NCBI RefSeq assembly: GCF_965638725.1
Contig: NC_134960.1
Coordinates: forward strand, 3,908,501-3,972,500
Direction: 5' to 3'
Source of the DNA: Aptenodytes patagonicus
Taxonomy: Eukaryota; Chordata; Aves; Sphenisciformes; Spheniscidae
Length of the DNA: 64,000 nucleotides
Shown: piece by piece, positions 24,493 to 35,010 of the stretch
How the letters are laid out: each line of letters begins with the position of its first letter
Numbering within the stretch: the first letter of the stretch is position 1
The notes under the pieces: generated by a model
What the model was told of the DNA's origin: nothing
The model's input: only the letters and a program-made list of their open reading frames with translations
Databases searched by the model: none
Program-made: the position numbers and the translations under genes

Positions 24493-24592
24493 GTTGCAAC
24501 ACCACTATTACGAACATACTGGCATATTGAGAGAGATTGTGGAAGTCATGAAAGAAAAATCATTGCCAGCTCATGAGAAGATGAAAAGTTAA
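24493..24592 (+). pseudogene. CATSPER3: CATSPER3 terminal exon
   Basis: The acceptor is CACTGCAG. The first G completes an arginine codon, followed by LQHHYYEHTGILREIVEVMK and EKSLPAHEKMKS with a TAA stop. Human CATSPER3 has LQELYYEIVHVLSLMLEDLP near its C-terminus. The phase agrees with the previous exon, and the stop is followed 72 bases later by ATTAAA. Confidence 0.87.
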
Positions 24593-24663
24593 AAGTTCTT
24601 CAGGGGGAGCATGATCCTTGGTGGCTGTCAGAGCTCTGCCTACAACCTCCTCTTCAAACCTTC

Positions 24664-24669
24664 ATTAAA
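24664..24669 (+). terminator. CATSPER3: Candidate polyadenylation signal ATTAAA of CATSPER3
   Basis: The common AATAAA variant ATTAAA occurs 72 bases after the CATSPER3 stop codon. Its survival is compatible with recent loss of the gene or with a still-transcribed locus. Confidence 0.45.
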
Positions 24670-24814
24670 ATAAGCCAGGAACATTTATGATTAAAAGTAA
24701 TTCAGAAAATATCTGCGCTTCTTTCCACTCGCTGACCGGGTGGAAGCGCAGCTGCCGGTGCTGGCCCCATGCTGCAGGCAGCCGCTGATGGAGGGAGGCA
24801 CGTCGCCGTTCAGA

Positions 24815-24945
24815 GCTGGAGAAACTGTGCCCTGGGAAAGGATCACAGCCCGGGTCCTTTTCCTGGAAACCTTGAGGCAAGGCTGGGACTAGAGCCCAAG
24901 GCCTCCGGTGCTCTCCCTGCCAGCTCTCTCTTTCTAAGATCAAGC
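24815..24945. repeat. MIR/CORE-SINE-like relic
   Basis: GGAGAAACTGTGCCCTGGGAAAGGATCACAG is followed by GAGGCAAGGCTGGGACTAGAGCCCAAGGCCTCC (quoted in part: GGCTGGGACTAGAGCCCAAG). The order resembles the MIR consensus 'GAAACTGAGGC ... GGCAGGGCTGGGATTAGAACCC'. Strongly diverged. Confidence 0.4.
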
Positions 24946-27900
24946 AGCCTCGGCGTAGCGAAGGGGCTGCTCTGAGTCAGAGCAAACCAACCCACGCTAA
25001 GGAAATGGATCGTGATATCTCTGAACGAAGCAGCTCATTTCTGTGCTCTGATGCTGATTAGCATCTTGGAATAACCCGCTTGGGTTCATCTGGCAGTTTT
25101 AATGCAAACACACCCACACGGCTTTGGGTAATTGGAGAAGGAAAGAGGAGACCTGCGGAGCGGCAGCCGTTCCTCTGCACGGCACGGCGTGTACCGGTAC
25201 AGAGCTACAGCCCCAAAGCCCGGGCACGATGACCGTGATGGCAGCAGTCGATCTGCCTGAGGTGACGAGGAACGAGCCACCCTGACCCCCTCCCGGTCGT
25301 GTGGGCAATGGGGATTAGCAGAGCGGGGCTGCATGGCACGGCTCCGCTTTACCCCCGACACGGTCCCCCCCTTAGCACGCTATGGCAGGAACCGAGACAT
25401 GAGTCTTGGGGGATGATGAAAGGGAGGAAAGTGCCCAGGGGGTGCTGGGTTTGGGGGTTTGGCTCTCTCCGGGCTGGATTACATTACTGATGTGGGGAGA
25501 GGGGTGGGTGCCTGGTGTCGGGGATGCTGGGGGCTCATGGCTGCTCCTTGGCTCTTGCGGCAAGCGGGCAGACTCAAGCTTCTGATGACTTGGACATGAG
25601 GCTGCTGCAGGTTTTGCCTTTGATGGCGGTGCTGGTATAACGTCAAGTGTTGAGTTTTTCTCATTCTCGATGGTTTTTATATGACCATTCCTTGTGATTC
25701 TGCATAATCAATGGGAGTTCAGTATTACCAGGGGAACATCTAGAAAATATCCTTTTCACTACTATGCTATGGCTTCCAGCAGCAAAATAAACGAGAGCCA
25801 GACATGAACACTATCTAAGACAAAATTATTGACACGTCCCTACGGAGAGGGGTGGGTTGATTTTGCAGAGCTTTCTACCGCTGCTGCGGCCCTGCCTGCC
25901 TCTCATTAAACCCACAGAATCATCTCTGTGGTGCTTTAAAATGCGTTTTTGATACCAGCCCTGGGGCTGCCATTTGCAGTGGGTTTGTGCCCCAAAGCCT
26001 TCGCCCGAGCCAGCCAGCGTGAGGGGGCTGAGAGCTGCTAACAGGAGCTCCTCGTAAAAGGGCTAGGGAGAAACCAATGACACGAGCTCCTGCTCAATTT
26101 GTTTTCCATGTTCTCGTTTGTAATAATTTTGTGTTTTATGAGGGATACTTCCTAAAACTTCCCCAACATGATGGAAACACATGTGGTGCTAAAATACGTG
26201 ATGTGACCCTTTTGGTGGAGAGACGAGATGAAAACCTGCTTTTCTCTGACAGCTACATGTGATACGGTCCAGTGAGCCGGACAAGCGGAGCGGCGTGGGG
26301 TATCCGACCTTTCCCCAGCCGTGCCCACACTGTTCACCCCTCCAGAAATACTGCCTGCGTATCTTTGCATGCACAATTTCCAGGTGGATTTTCTTGCTAA
26401 TTCATTATTTAAACTTTTTCTCCTCCTTTTTTTGTTTTTCTAGGGGTAACCCAGCTCTGTGCCTGTGCGTGTCCATGTGTCACCCCCGGGTGACATGGAA
26501 AGCATCGCTTGGGGTATTATCCAAAGTGCAGGTTTGTTCCTGTGCCCATTTCAAGGACAGAGCCAAACCGGGAGAAGCAAATACCGATCCTAGAAATGGT
26601 TCCTGTGGGCTTCAAAGCTAATAATGCCAAGGTTAAAGGACCTTTGCTTATTTGAATTAGCAAATCCCTCTACGATGGACATGACTGAGGTATCAGCGTC
26701 ACAGGCTGTATTTGGGCCACACTGCAGTAGGTGTCACGGAACTGGGACAATTCCTGCAGTATTTGAGTTTGGGTGAGTGATGAGGGTCACCTGGCCCGTC
26801 AGCCAGGACCATCCCCTTCCCCGCAGCGGTGGGTGCAGAGGGTCCCCAGAAACGCAGGGCTGGGTCTCACCAGCAGCACCCCGGCTTGGGATGCGGGCTG
26901 TCGGTAATCCTGGTTTTCATTATTTTAATGGTAAGATAAAACTTTTGTGTAGTGTGAAAAACAATCCTAAGCCTCCCTGTGTTTATAGGAAGGGCTCAGA
27001 CAGGCTGAAAAAACGGTGTGCAAGAGCCGGAGACCACAGGACCGCAACCAGGGTGAAAGGACATTGGTCATAAATGGTCTGGGGATATTTTTTAACTGAA
27101 AATAAAATTCTAGTGGCAGGAAAGTGCAACAGTGACATTGGTGAGTAATTCAGGATGAATGCAGAGACCAGCAATCACAGGCAGCAACCAAAAAGGTGGA
27201 GAGTGGCAAAATCCTCTAACCCTGCCGACGGATTTCCAGTTTCCAGCTGGTAAACGGCAAAGCGCTCTCAAGTTTTTCAGATTCCTTAAAATATTGTGGC
27301 CTTGTGTGATCACCAGAAACATTGCTGCTTTGGAAGAAGCCTCTCTGCCTTTAATTTTGGTACAGAATTCATTTTGGAGGTACGAGCCCAGGGGCTGCAG
27401 AGGGCTGCGGGCGGCATTTTGGGTGCAAAAAGCCTCACTGCTGGGACCAGGAGGGGACAGGCTGTGGTAATGGCACCCAGGGGCTTACGGCACATGGGCA
27501 GAGCAACCTGTAAAATATGTAAAATAACATGCAGGGAGGAGGGAGGCTTGCTGGGAGACAGGCAGCGGCTGGGGGTGGTGGAGAAGTTGTCTGGGGGCAG
27601 CTTCCCACCTCTGCTTCCTCGCTGCGGGGCAGGGCTCTGCTGTCAGGGGGGATTTGGTTTGTTTTTTTTTTTTTTCCCGTGAAAGCCTTTGCTTTGACTT
27701 TCCATGGGGGACCCGTCTTTGGACACTTCTGTGCATTTCCCACCTTCAGCTTCACCTTACGCCCCAATAAAGCTTTTTCCTGCTGCTTAATTTTCCCCAT
27801 ACCTCTGTGTCCCTCTGAATGGGCTGACTTGGACCAAGAACTGCTGAAACACTCTGAGAAATGCTCTGAATACGTCGGGATGTTGCTCAACTGCTTTGGC

Positions 27901-28254
27901 CAGGCTGGGCAGTGTGAAGCAGCCCTCTGGCCAGTGTCTTTGATTTTGGGAGGTGCCAGCAGCTTTTTTGGTGCCCGACACACAGCGTGATGCTGCCCCT
28001 CAGCTTTGTCCTGGGGAGACTCAGAGAGCAACCAAATATGAAATGGGGGTTCTCAGCAAAGAGACCCCCACGTGTTAATGAGGGAAATTAATGTACTTTG
28101 TGAGCTGGTTTCTCCTGCGCTTTGGGCTGGTGTAAATTAGGACCAGGCCAAAGAAGTCAGGAGGGCTGCACCAGTGTAAACCGGACTTCATAAAATAAAA
28201 AGGAGAGGCCCCTTTTGCCAGGCAATGGCTTTTCCTCAGAAGCTAAATGATACA

Positions 28255-28372
28255 TAATGTTTATATAGTGTTTTGCCTCTCCTAAATGCAGGCTAGACAT
28301 TAATTGATTCCAGGTTTGCTCTGTGAAGTAGGTCAGCTCTTTCCATTTTGCAGATAAAGGAGCGGTGGGGAT
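28255..28372. repeat. MIR/L2-like relic
   Basis: CTCTGTGAAGTAGGTCAG and CCATTTTGCAGATAAAGGAGCGG are close to the MIR/L2 words GTGAAGTAGGT and CCATTTTACAGATGAGGAAAC, in the right order and spacing. This marks an old interspersed repeat shared by amniotes. Confidence 0.55.
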
Positions 28373-31300
28373 CGCCGAGGGGTGCACGGGGGGTCAGCAC
28401 CGGCACTGGGGCACCTATACGGATCGCCGCCCTCGCCATTGGACCACTCTGCCTCCCTAAATATACACCACTTCTGATGTATGTCGAAATCAGCTGTGAC
28501 TCTGTAAACCCAGTTACATTAAGCCCAGTTCAAATGAAATCTGTTTATGTCTCCAACACCCGTTGCTGGTCAAAGCAGGACTTAACTAACCTAACGCTGT
28601 TTGTGTTAAACCTCTGCTCTGACCATCTTGAAGTGAAACATAAAGCACTCGCTGGGACCTGGCCGGAGTCCAGGGAACCGTTTCAGACTCCCCCCTCTCT
28701 CTTTTGCTCGTGGGGCTGTTTAGAAAAAGCATCGCACATTTTAAACAGCGATGGAAAAAAAATTATTTTAATTCACTTCAGTTTACATAGCATTGGAAGC
28801 TTGTGGGGGTTTGTAGAGACGATTATTAATGGTTTAAACTGGCGTGGTAAAAATGTTGCCTTGGTCTGGGAACATGAGCTGGCTCTTGAGCCCCTGGCGC
28901 TGGTTTAGCCAAGCACTGGCCCCGCGGACTGTGCCGGGAGAGCAGGGGAGGGAGGACCTAATGGCTTGGTGGGTCCCACCGTTGTGGTTCATTTCGGCAT
29001 CTTGGAAACAGCCTCCTGTCCATTCTGCTGATGTTGAACTATTAAAACCCAAAGCCTGGATCTGGGGAAACACCTGGCTCTTGCTGGTTGCCTTCATTTC
29101 TGGATGCCCAGCTTGGAGGTGTTGAGTGGCCAGACCATAGGGAAGTGGGGCGTACCCACGCCCGGAGCACCGCTCCTTCACTGCTGTCTCAAAGCTGACC
29201 TGCAAAGCCTCCATCTAGCTTAATTTCGTAAATTTGGTCCAGCTTTTTGGGAGCATGGCCCTTTATTTTTGCTTTGGACATTGTGTGAATCAGAGTGTGC
29301 TCCTCCAAAGCAGGTGGAGTCATGCCCGAATGAGCACCGGGTGGATGTGAGAGGGGAATCGGGTCCCATGTAAAGTGCCCCGATCTTCTTCTGACCAGCG
29401 GAGGAGGCGGGGATGAGCAGGCACAGGCACACCTGCGGCACGAGCCCGGCCCGCGTGTTACACGCATCCTTGCACACTTCCATCAGAAGACTCGGACACG
29501 GTTTTACTGGTCTATTGCACAGCAGGATCTTGCACCTATAAAACTACTCTTAATTACTTCCTAAGTTACTCAGCAGGATGATGTTGATTTTGTCTTATAA
29601 CTCAATAGGACTTTGTCTATTTAGTATAAACCCCTGCCCACAATAACTTTCTTGTCTATGCATATTGGTGTATGATCATACACTGCATGCGTCTGTGGCT
29701 GGTTTTTGGACACCCACTGACCTGCTCTCCGAAGCTGCCCGTGTCATTTTTGCTTTCCAGCCTGTGCCCACCACGCTGCAGCACTTCCACATGCAGAGCT
29801 GTGATGCTGCCGTGGGGCTCTAGCAGGTTGGCAGGCGCCTGCACGGGGGGTAACACAGCCCGGGGAGTGCCTGGGAGCCTGGTTTGGAGGGTGACAAGCT
29901 CCTGGTCCTCCCTCCCAGCGTGGCCAGCTCACACATGCACAGGGAGGAGGGATCGTCCCCTGTAGCCGCGGCACTGACTGCCCCTGGTCCGCTTTCACTC
30001 TGCTTTGCCAGCTGAGTTTGAAGCAATGGCTGTAGTAGCAAAGAAAATAGTAGGGAAAATGACAGTTGGGAACTAAGCCCATGCCAGCATCGGATCCTGC
30101 AACATCTAGACTCTGCTTTGAAGCTCTCCACTCAAAGTACTACCTGTGATCCCTGGGGATTACCCTGCACTGTGGTACTCATCCGAGTGCCAATATTACA
30201 AAATGCATAAGCATGCAATTTATCTGCCTACTTTGCAAGTCAGCCTTGCACAACAGTTTATGGGGGCGCTTAAAGGCATGTTGGTGTTAGAGGCTGGATC
30301 ACCGTTGTTACAGCCACTCTGGCTCTAGCTGAAACGAGTGTAGGACTAACCTTCACTTGTAGGTTAACTGATCTCATTAACCGACTCTGACGTATTCTAA
30401 AACCAAATCTGCAATGTGTGAAACGTTGTACTTAAAAGAGAAAAATTCATTCATGACGATGAAGAAGTTTGGAGATTTTTGCATACAGACCAGAGACTGG
30501 TCTTTTCTAGAGGCGTCCCTTGACGTGTCATGACATATATTTCCCCAAGGCTGCAGACCCTGAACAACGTAGTTATATGACAGTGAGACACAGATAGAGA
30601 AGGGGCTTCCCTCTGCAATCATTGGGTTGCAGTGCGATTTTTGCCTGTATTGAGAGAAGGGCGTTGGACGAAAGATCTGTGAGTAACACACGGGCTGAGG
30701 AATGCTTCGTGTGCTTAGTCATCACCTGTGTGAATCAGGCAGGGAGAACAGCCTTTATTCTGCGAGATGACACCATCCCAGAGGGATTTTCCTTGAAAAA
30801 GGCTCAACATTTGTTCCAAAAATGTACAACGGTGTGGAGTCCAGCCTCGTCTTGCATAAGAGGTAATCTTCAGATGGATGTTGTATCTGGTACGAGTCTC
30901 GTAGGTAGCATCATGCTCTGACACATAAAAGTCATGAGACCCAGAGTCATCCCCACTGCCTGTCCCAGCAGCAAGGAATATTGTAGGGGAGGGTCTGAAC
31001 TCAGTGGGAACTTCCCGAGTTCAAGGAGTGGAGAGTCCAGTTAGAAAGAGATTAAGAAAAGGCTTGCAAATGGGCTTTCTGTCACGATAGGGATAATTAC
31101 CTGAATCCTTCAGTTCATGCTTCTCTTGCATGCCCGTGCACCAGGGCTAATTCCAATTGATGAAGTTATTCTGGACTGATGCTGGTGCGGGAAGGGGATC
31201 GCTCCCAGAGTTTTCAAATCTGACATTAATACTCACAGACGTGAGACAGGACATGGGAAAAATGCAACTGGGAACAACCGCGATAGGAAGCAACACAAAA

Positions 31301-32200
31301 TCTCAAACCAGCACAGAAGCTGGCTGTAGAAACATCCAAGCGATTGCAAAGGATGTTTCATTGCTTATCATCCTCGGCATGGGGTATGTGCCAGGGGCCT
31401 TGTTTTCTATCCAGGTTTCCATTTTGCATCAAAATTGGGCACTTCTGAAGAGTTGCCCATGCAGTTTGGCTGTCCTGGTTAGCTGCCGGTCCACATGGCA
31501 TGCTCTCCTCTGAGGTATTCTCCTGCCAGGCTGCGCCCATGCCTGGTGCCTGCCTCACCACGGGGTTACTGCCTGCGGGTGCAGATCGGCGATCCAGATG
31601 GAGACCTTCGGGAGTCAGGTCCCCGGCCTCTGGGCTTAGATGCTGCAAAGAAGAGAATGGTAAAACAAAACATTTGGAAATCTGTTTCTTATTTACTATA
31701 CTGCCAAGCTGCTGTAAGACTTGCTGGAATCACAATCCCAGAAAAACAGAGTGGAAAGGATTTTCCTACTGATATTGTTGGCGGTGGGAGAGACCTGGCC
31801 GCCTGCTGCGGGCTGGGACAGGTGGGGACGGGGACAGGCTTTCTGCTTGCTTGTGAGGGTGAGGAAAACATTTGCAAATGTTCTTTGTTTCGTCTCAACC
31901 CTTTCCAGGAGGGAAGTTTATTAAATATTGTGAAGAACTGAAAGCAGACTTGGAGAAGGGATACTTGGAGAGACACTTCACAGGTTAGTTTTTGGTGGTG
32001 ATGAAGGGTAAACATCATGTCAGATCATGGCAGCAGGAGAAAAAGCGTCAGATGCTCAGGCCAAAGTGGGATTTTGCTGGATGTTTCCATGCTCATGGCA
32101 TCATCTGAAAGGATCTCCCAGCACTAGCTAACCATGAGACACCGGGGGAGATGCCAAGGCAGTCTCTGCTCTGCAGGCTGTGGAACAGAAGATGTTTTGT

Positions 32201-32242
32201 GGGAGGGAGGGAGGGAGGGAGGGAGGGAGGGAGGGAGAGAGA
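32201..32242 (+). repeat. (GGGA)n microsatellite, G-quadruplex capable
   Basis: Ten consecutive GGGA units, then GAGAGA, form a perfect tetranucleotide array. Every unit carries a G triplet with one-base loops, an ideal G-quadruplex geometry on the + strand. Confidence 0.95.
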
Positions 32243-34850
32243 TCTTCTCAACACAGCAAGGTCTTGCATCTGCCATTTCCACCTACAAGTGCCTGCATCT
32301 CTCCTGGGAATGCCGCACATCACCCCCCGGCTGCTCGTGCACACTGCAACCGGGGTAAGCTGGGCAGGGAAAGTTTCCCAGGGGCTTTTGGGCCGTGACG
32401 CCAGGAGTCATAATTACCTTGGCAGAGGCGGCCACAGTTGTTCAAACCTGCCCTCTCGCCCGTGAGTCAGAGTGGAAGTGCTGGAGTCATGGGATGGCTC
32501 AGAGCAAAGATGCAAAGCTAGGAGTTGCTTTCAAAGCTTTTTATTTCCTTGAGGGCAAGTCTGAAAAACATTAGCAAGGGAGCGAGAGAGACTCCAGCAG
32601 CCTCAGATCCTGCCTGCAACCCACAAAGGCAGCGCCAGCCTCTGCCAGCTGGGACGGCAGGCAGCACCAGGAGCCCCTGCTGCCTGCAGGGGATGGGACC
32701 ATCTCTGGGGCCCCCAGCGATGGCAATGCCATGGCAGGGAAAGCAGCCATGCAGTTTGTGGGGCGCCCGTGAGTGAAGTGGGTGAGCCCTGGCACCGGCG
32801 ACGTGTCCCATGAGCCATTCGGGGCACGTCTTGCAGAGGCGGCGTTCGCCTGGCAGCCACCATCCTGCTCGGAGCACAGGGGGACACGGCCAGTCCCAGC
32901 TGTGGGACAGAGCCCCGGCTCATGCGGGAAGGTCTTGGGGAGCGCTGAGCCCCCATGTGTGGGACTACATATGTGAGTGTGTCCTATTTAGGTCAGAAAG
33001 CATCAGGAGATGGCTCAGCAGGGTTTTCTGAGGACAACTGGCTTTGGGCATCTCGGAGGCTCTTCTGTAGTGAAAGCATTTTTGCTCTTGGGGGTTTGCC
33101 AGTCCCCCTCTGGTCTATGCAACGGAGCAAAGAGCAGAGCTGAGGGGGGATAAAACCTCAACATCACCAGCCCGGGGAGAAGGCATGGGAGCTGCTTGCT
33201 CTCCCAGCATCATGTCCTTGCCTGTGACACCCAGCTCTATCTGAGCACGAGGAGAGAGGTAGCAGGAAGGGCTGGGGGCCCAAGGGAGCGTGGGATGGGT
33301 GCTGATGGAGCCGGTGCTTTGCAAAGCCTCTGTGGGGAGGACTTGGCATGTGAACCGCTGCCAGCACATGGAAATCGTGATGGGTTACGGTCAACCTGGC
33401 TCCACGGGATGGCTGAAGTGGTCAGAACCTGGTGGTGGCAGGGATGTCCTGAGGTGGGTATCGGACCAGTCTGGAGGCAGGTGGGAATGGCAACCCCAGT
33501 ACCAAGCTCTCCCCAACCTTGGGGAGGTCCTGTCACCTCCAGACTCCAAGTTCATGGCTCGGAGCCATCTCTCGTTTAGTCCCAGCAAATTACCAAGCCC
33601 CAGGAAGCCTATCTTACTGAGGCTTTTGTAGAAGTCAAGAGCTCAAATTGAGCAGGAGCTTGGGGAAACCGTTTCCCTTGTTAAAATAAATGTATTAGTT
33701 TAATACGTACCAGGAGAGGATAGGGAGTTCTCCTTGTTAAATATTTACCAGTCAAACCCTGCTGAGGACTTACTTGGAGCAATTCAGCTTTAGTGATTTC
33801 CTTCTATTGTGGTCTAAGTCTCCAGCATCGCTGGGAAACCGCCCAGCAGGGCCAGGAGGGCTGGCGGCAGACCTGAGCCCCGGGCAGTGAAACCGCAGCC
33901 AGGATGGCCGCCCGCCGCTCCTGGGACACCGCGGGGCCTCAGCGGGTCCCCAAATCTGCCTTGGGACCCCCATGGGGATGCTGACACCCACCCGGAGTGA
34001 TGGAGCGAGCAGCCTTGTTTCCGAAGGGGAGCAAGGAGCCGGGGAGGTGCCCAACAACCAGGCAAAAATAGTTTATATAAAAAAAAGAGATGAGTAGAGG
34101 CACAAAATGTTGCTCTGTGCCTTACCTGTCCTGGCAGCCCCTGAGAGCATCCCGATAGCGCTTTCCCAGACACGCTGCAGTGAATTTTAATGAGTGAAAT
34201 TTCTATGGGGGCTGACCCCCTTGGAAGTGCATAGCTTTGAAAAGAACCCAAACTGTGAATTATCTTCATTTGCCTCAGATGTCCCTCCTGCTACCTGCTG
34301 GTGCAGTTAAGCCATATTCCAATACTCTTCCACAGTTCAGGATTTTCTGACATAGCTATTCTATTTATGGGCATAATTTTATATTTATGTTATTTACATG
34401 TATGTATACTAATTTGACACACACTTATGTTAAGAATTTAACTGTCCTTTACAAGTTTATACTCCAGCAATCTCTGACAGTTCAAGATTTGTTAACATTG
34501 GTAACACATTTTTTTTCTAATCAAGCTAAATTCAGATTATTTGTATTTTTGGTGACTCCACATTGTTTTGTAACCCTGTTGCTTCCCCTTAAACTCCCTA
34601 GAATAAAAGGGAAGTACCAGATGTGGGGAAACATGGGCGATGCCTATGGGGATCTCTGTGGAAATGCTCAGGACTTGTTGGTCACTTGCTCTCCTGAATG
34701 CAGCGATCGCAGATTTTTCAAGCATCGTGTCGTCGTGTGTTTTTTAAAGAATGACTCTATTAATAACGTTAAGAGAAAACAGATGCATCAGGTTTGCAAC
34801 CAGAAATGTGGATATTCCAGGAGACATCAATTGTTAGAAGTAAACAACAG
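32243..34850. other. Intergenic sequence, no gene recognised
   Basis: Moderately GC-rich sequence with overlapping short open frames on both strands (for example 33196-33579) that lack recognisable domains, consistent splice structure or codon signature. No repeat was recognised. Confidence 0.55.
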
Positions 34851-35010
34851 CCCTGATTCAACAAAGCTCTTAAGCAGACACTTAACTTTAAGCATGCACT
34901 TAACACGGGCTTCAGCGAGGCGTTAACATATGTTCTGCTATATAAGGAGGGACTTAAGTACGTACTTACAGTTAAGCTTGTGCTTAAGTGCTTTGCTGAA
35001 CTGGGGCCAA
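34851..35010. repeat. Ancient palindromic repeat (CAGCAAAGCACTTAAGCAC type)
   Basis: The left arm begins CCTGATTCAACAAAGCTCTTAAGC and contains ACTTAACTTTAAGCATGC. The right arm ends GCTTGTGCTTAAGTGCTTTGCTGAACTGGGG. The reverse complement of the right arm matches the left arm along about 50 bases, so the whole unit of about 160 bases is one imperfect palindrome. Repeats of this type are abundant in turtles and crocodilians and survive in birds; the arms behave like long terminal inverted repeats of a short non-autonomous DNA element. Confidence 0.7.

Larger units (their letters stand above)
16049..24592 (+). pseudogene. CATSPER3: CATSPER3, sperm cation channel subunit 3, probably decayed
   Basis: Seven exons match CATSPER3 in order: 16049-16202, 16937-17176, 20593-20776, 21150-21283 (end uncertain), 21932-22068, 23114-23274, 24493-24592. 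In the family, CATSPER3 is one of four pore-forming subunits of the pH- and voltage-gated calcium channel of the sperm flagellum. Visible features are S1, an S4-like GLQTLRIPKLIKYSRGMR with basic residues, S5, the pore filter TVDGW, S6, a charged coiled-coil-like helix and the C-terminal FSELL and PFIDLY motifs. The neighbours PCBD2 and PITX1 fit the mammalian order. A one-base excess plus an in-frame TAG in exon 20593-20776 break the frame, the S6 junction is out of phase, and no first exon was found. From memory of the literature, CatSper genes are reported lost in birds. The remaining exons are nearly intact, so decay is recent or the lesions are assembly errors. Confidence 0.68.
24670..32200. 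other. Intergenic sequence, no gene recognised
   Basis: This interval downstream of CATSPER3 contains only scattered short open frames without domain signatures. MIR-like relics at 24815-24945 and 28255-28372 are the only repeats I can support. A T run lies at about 27662-27675. I see no RNA gene. Confidence 0.6.

Noticed and set aside
28348-28908. 186-residue open frame between CATSPER3 and PITX1
   Set aside because: It begins inside a MIR-like relic, has no recognisable domain and no sign of splicing or promoter.
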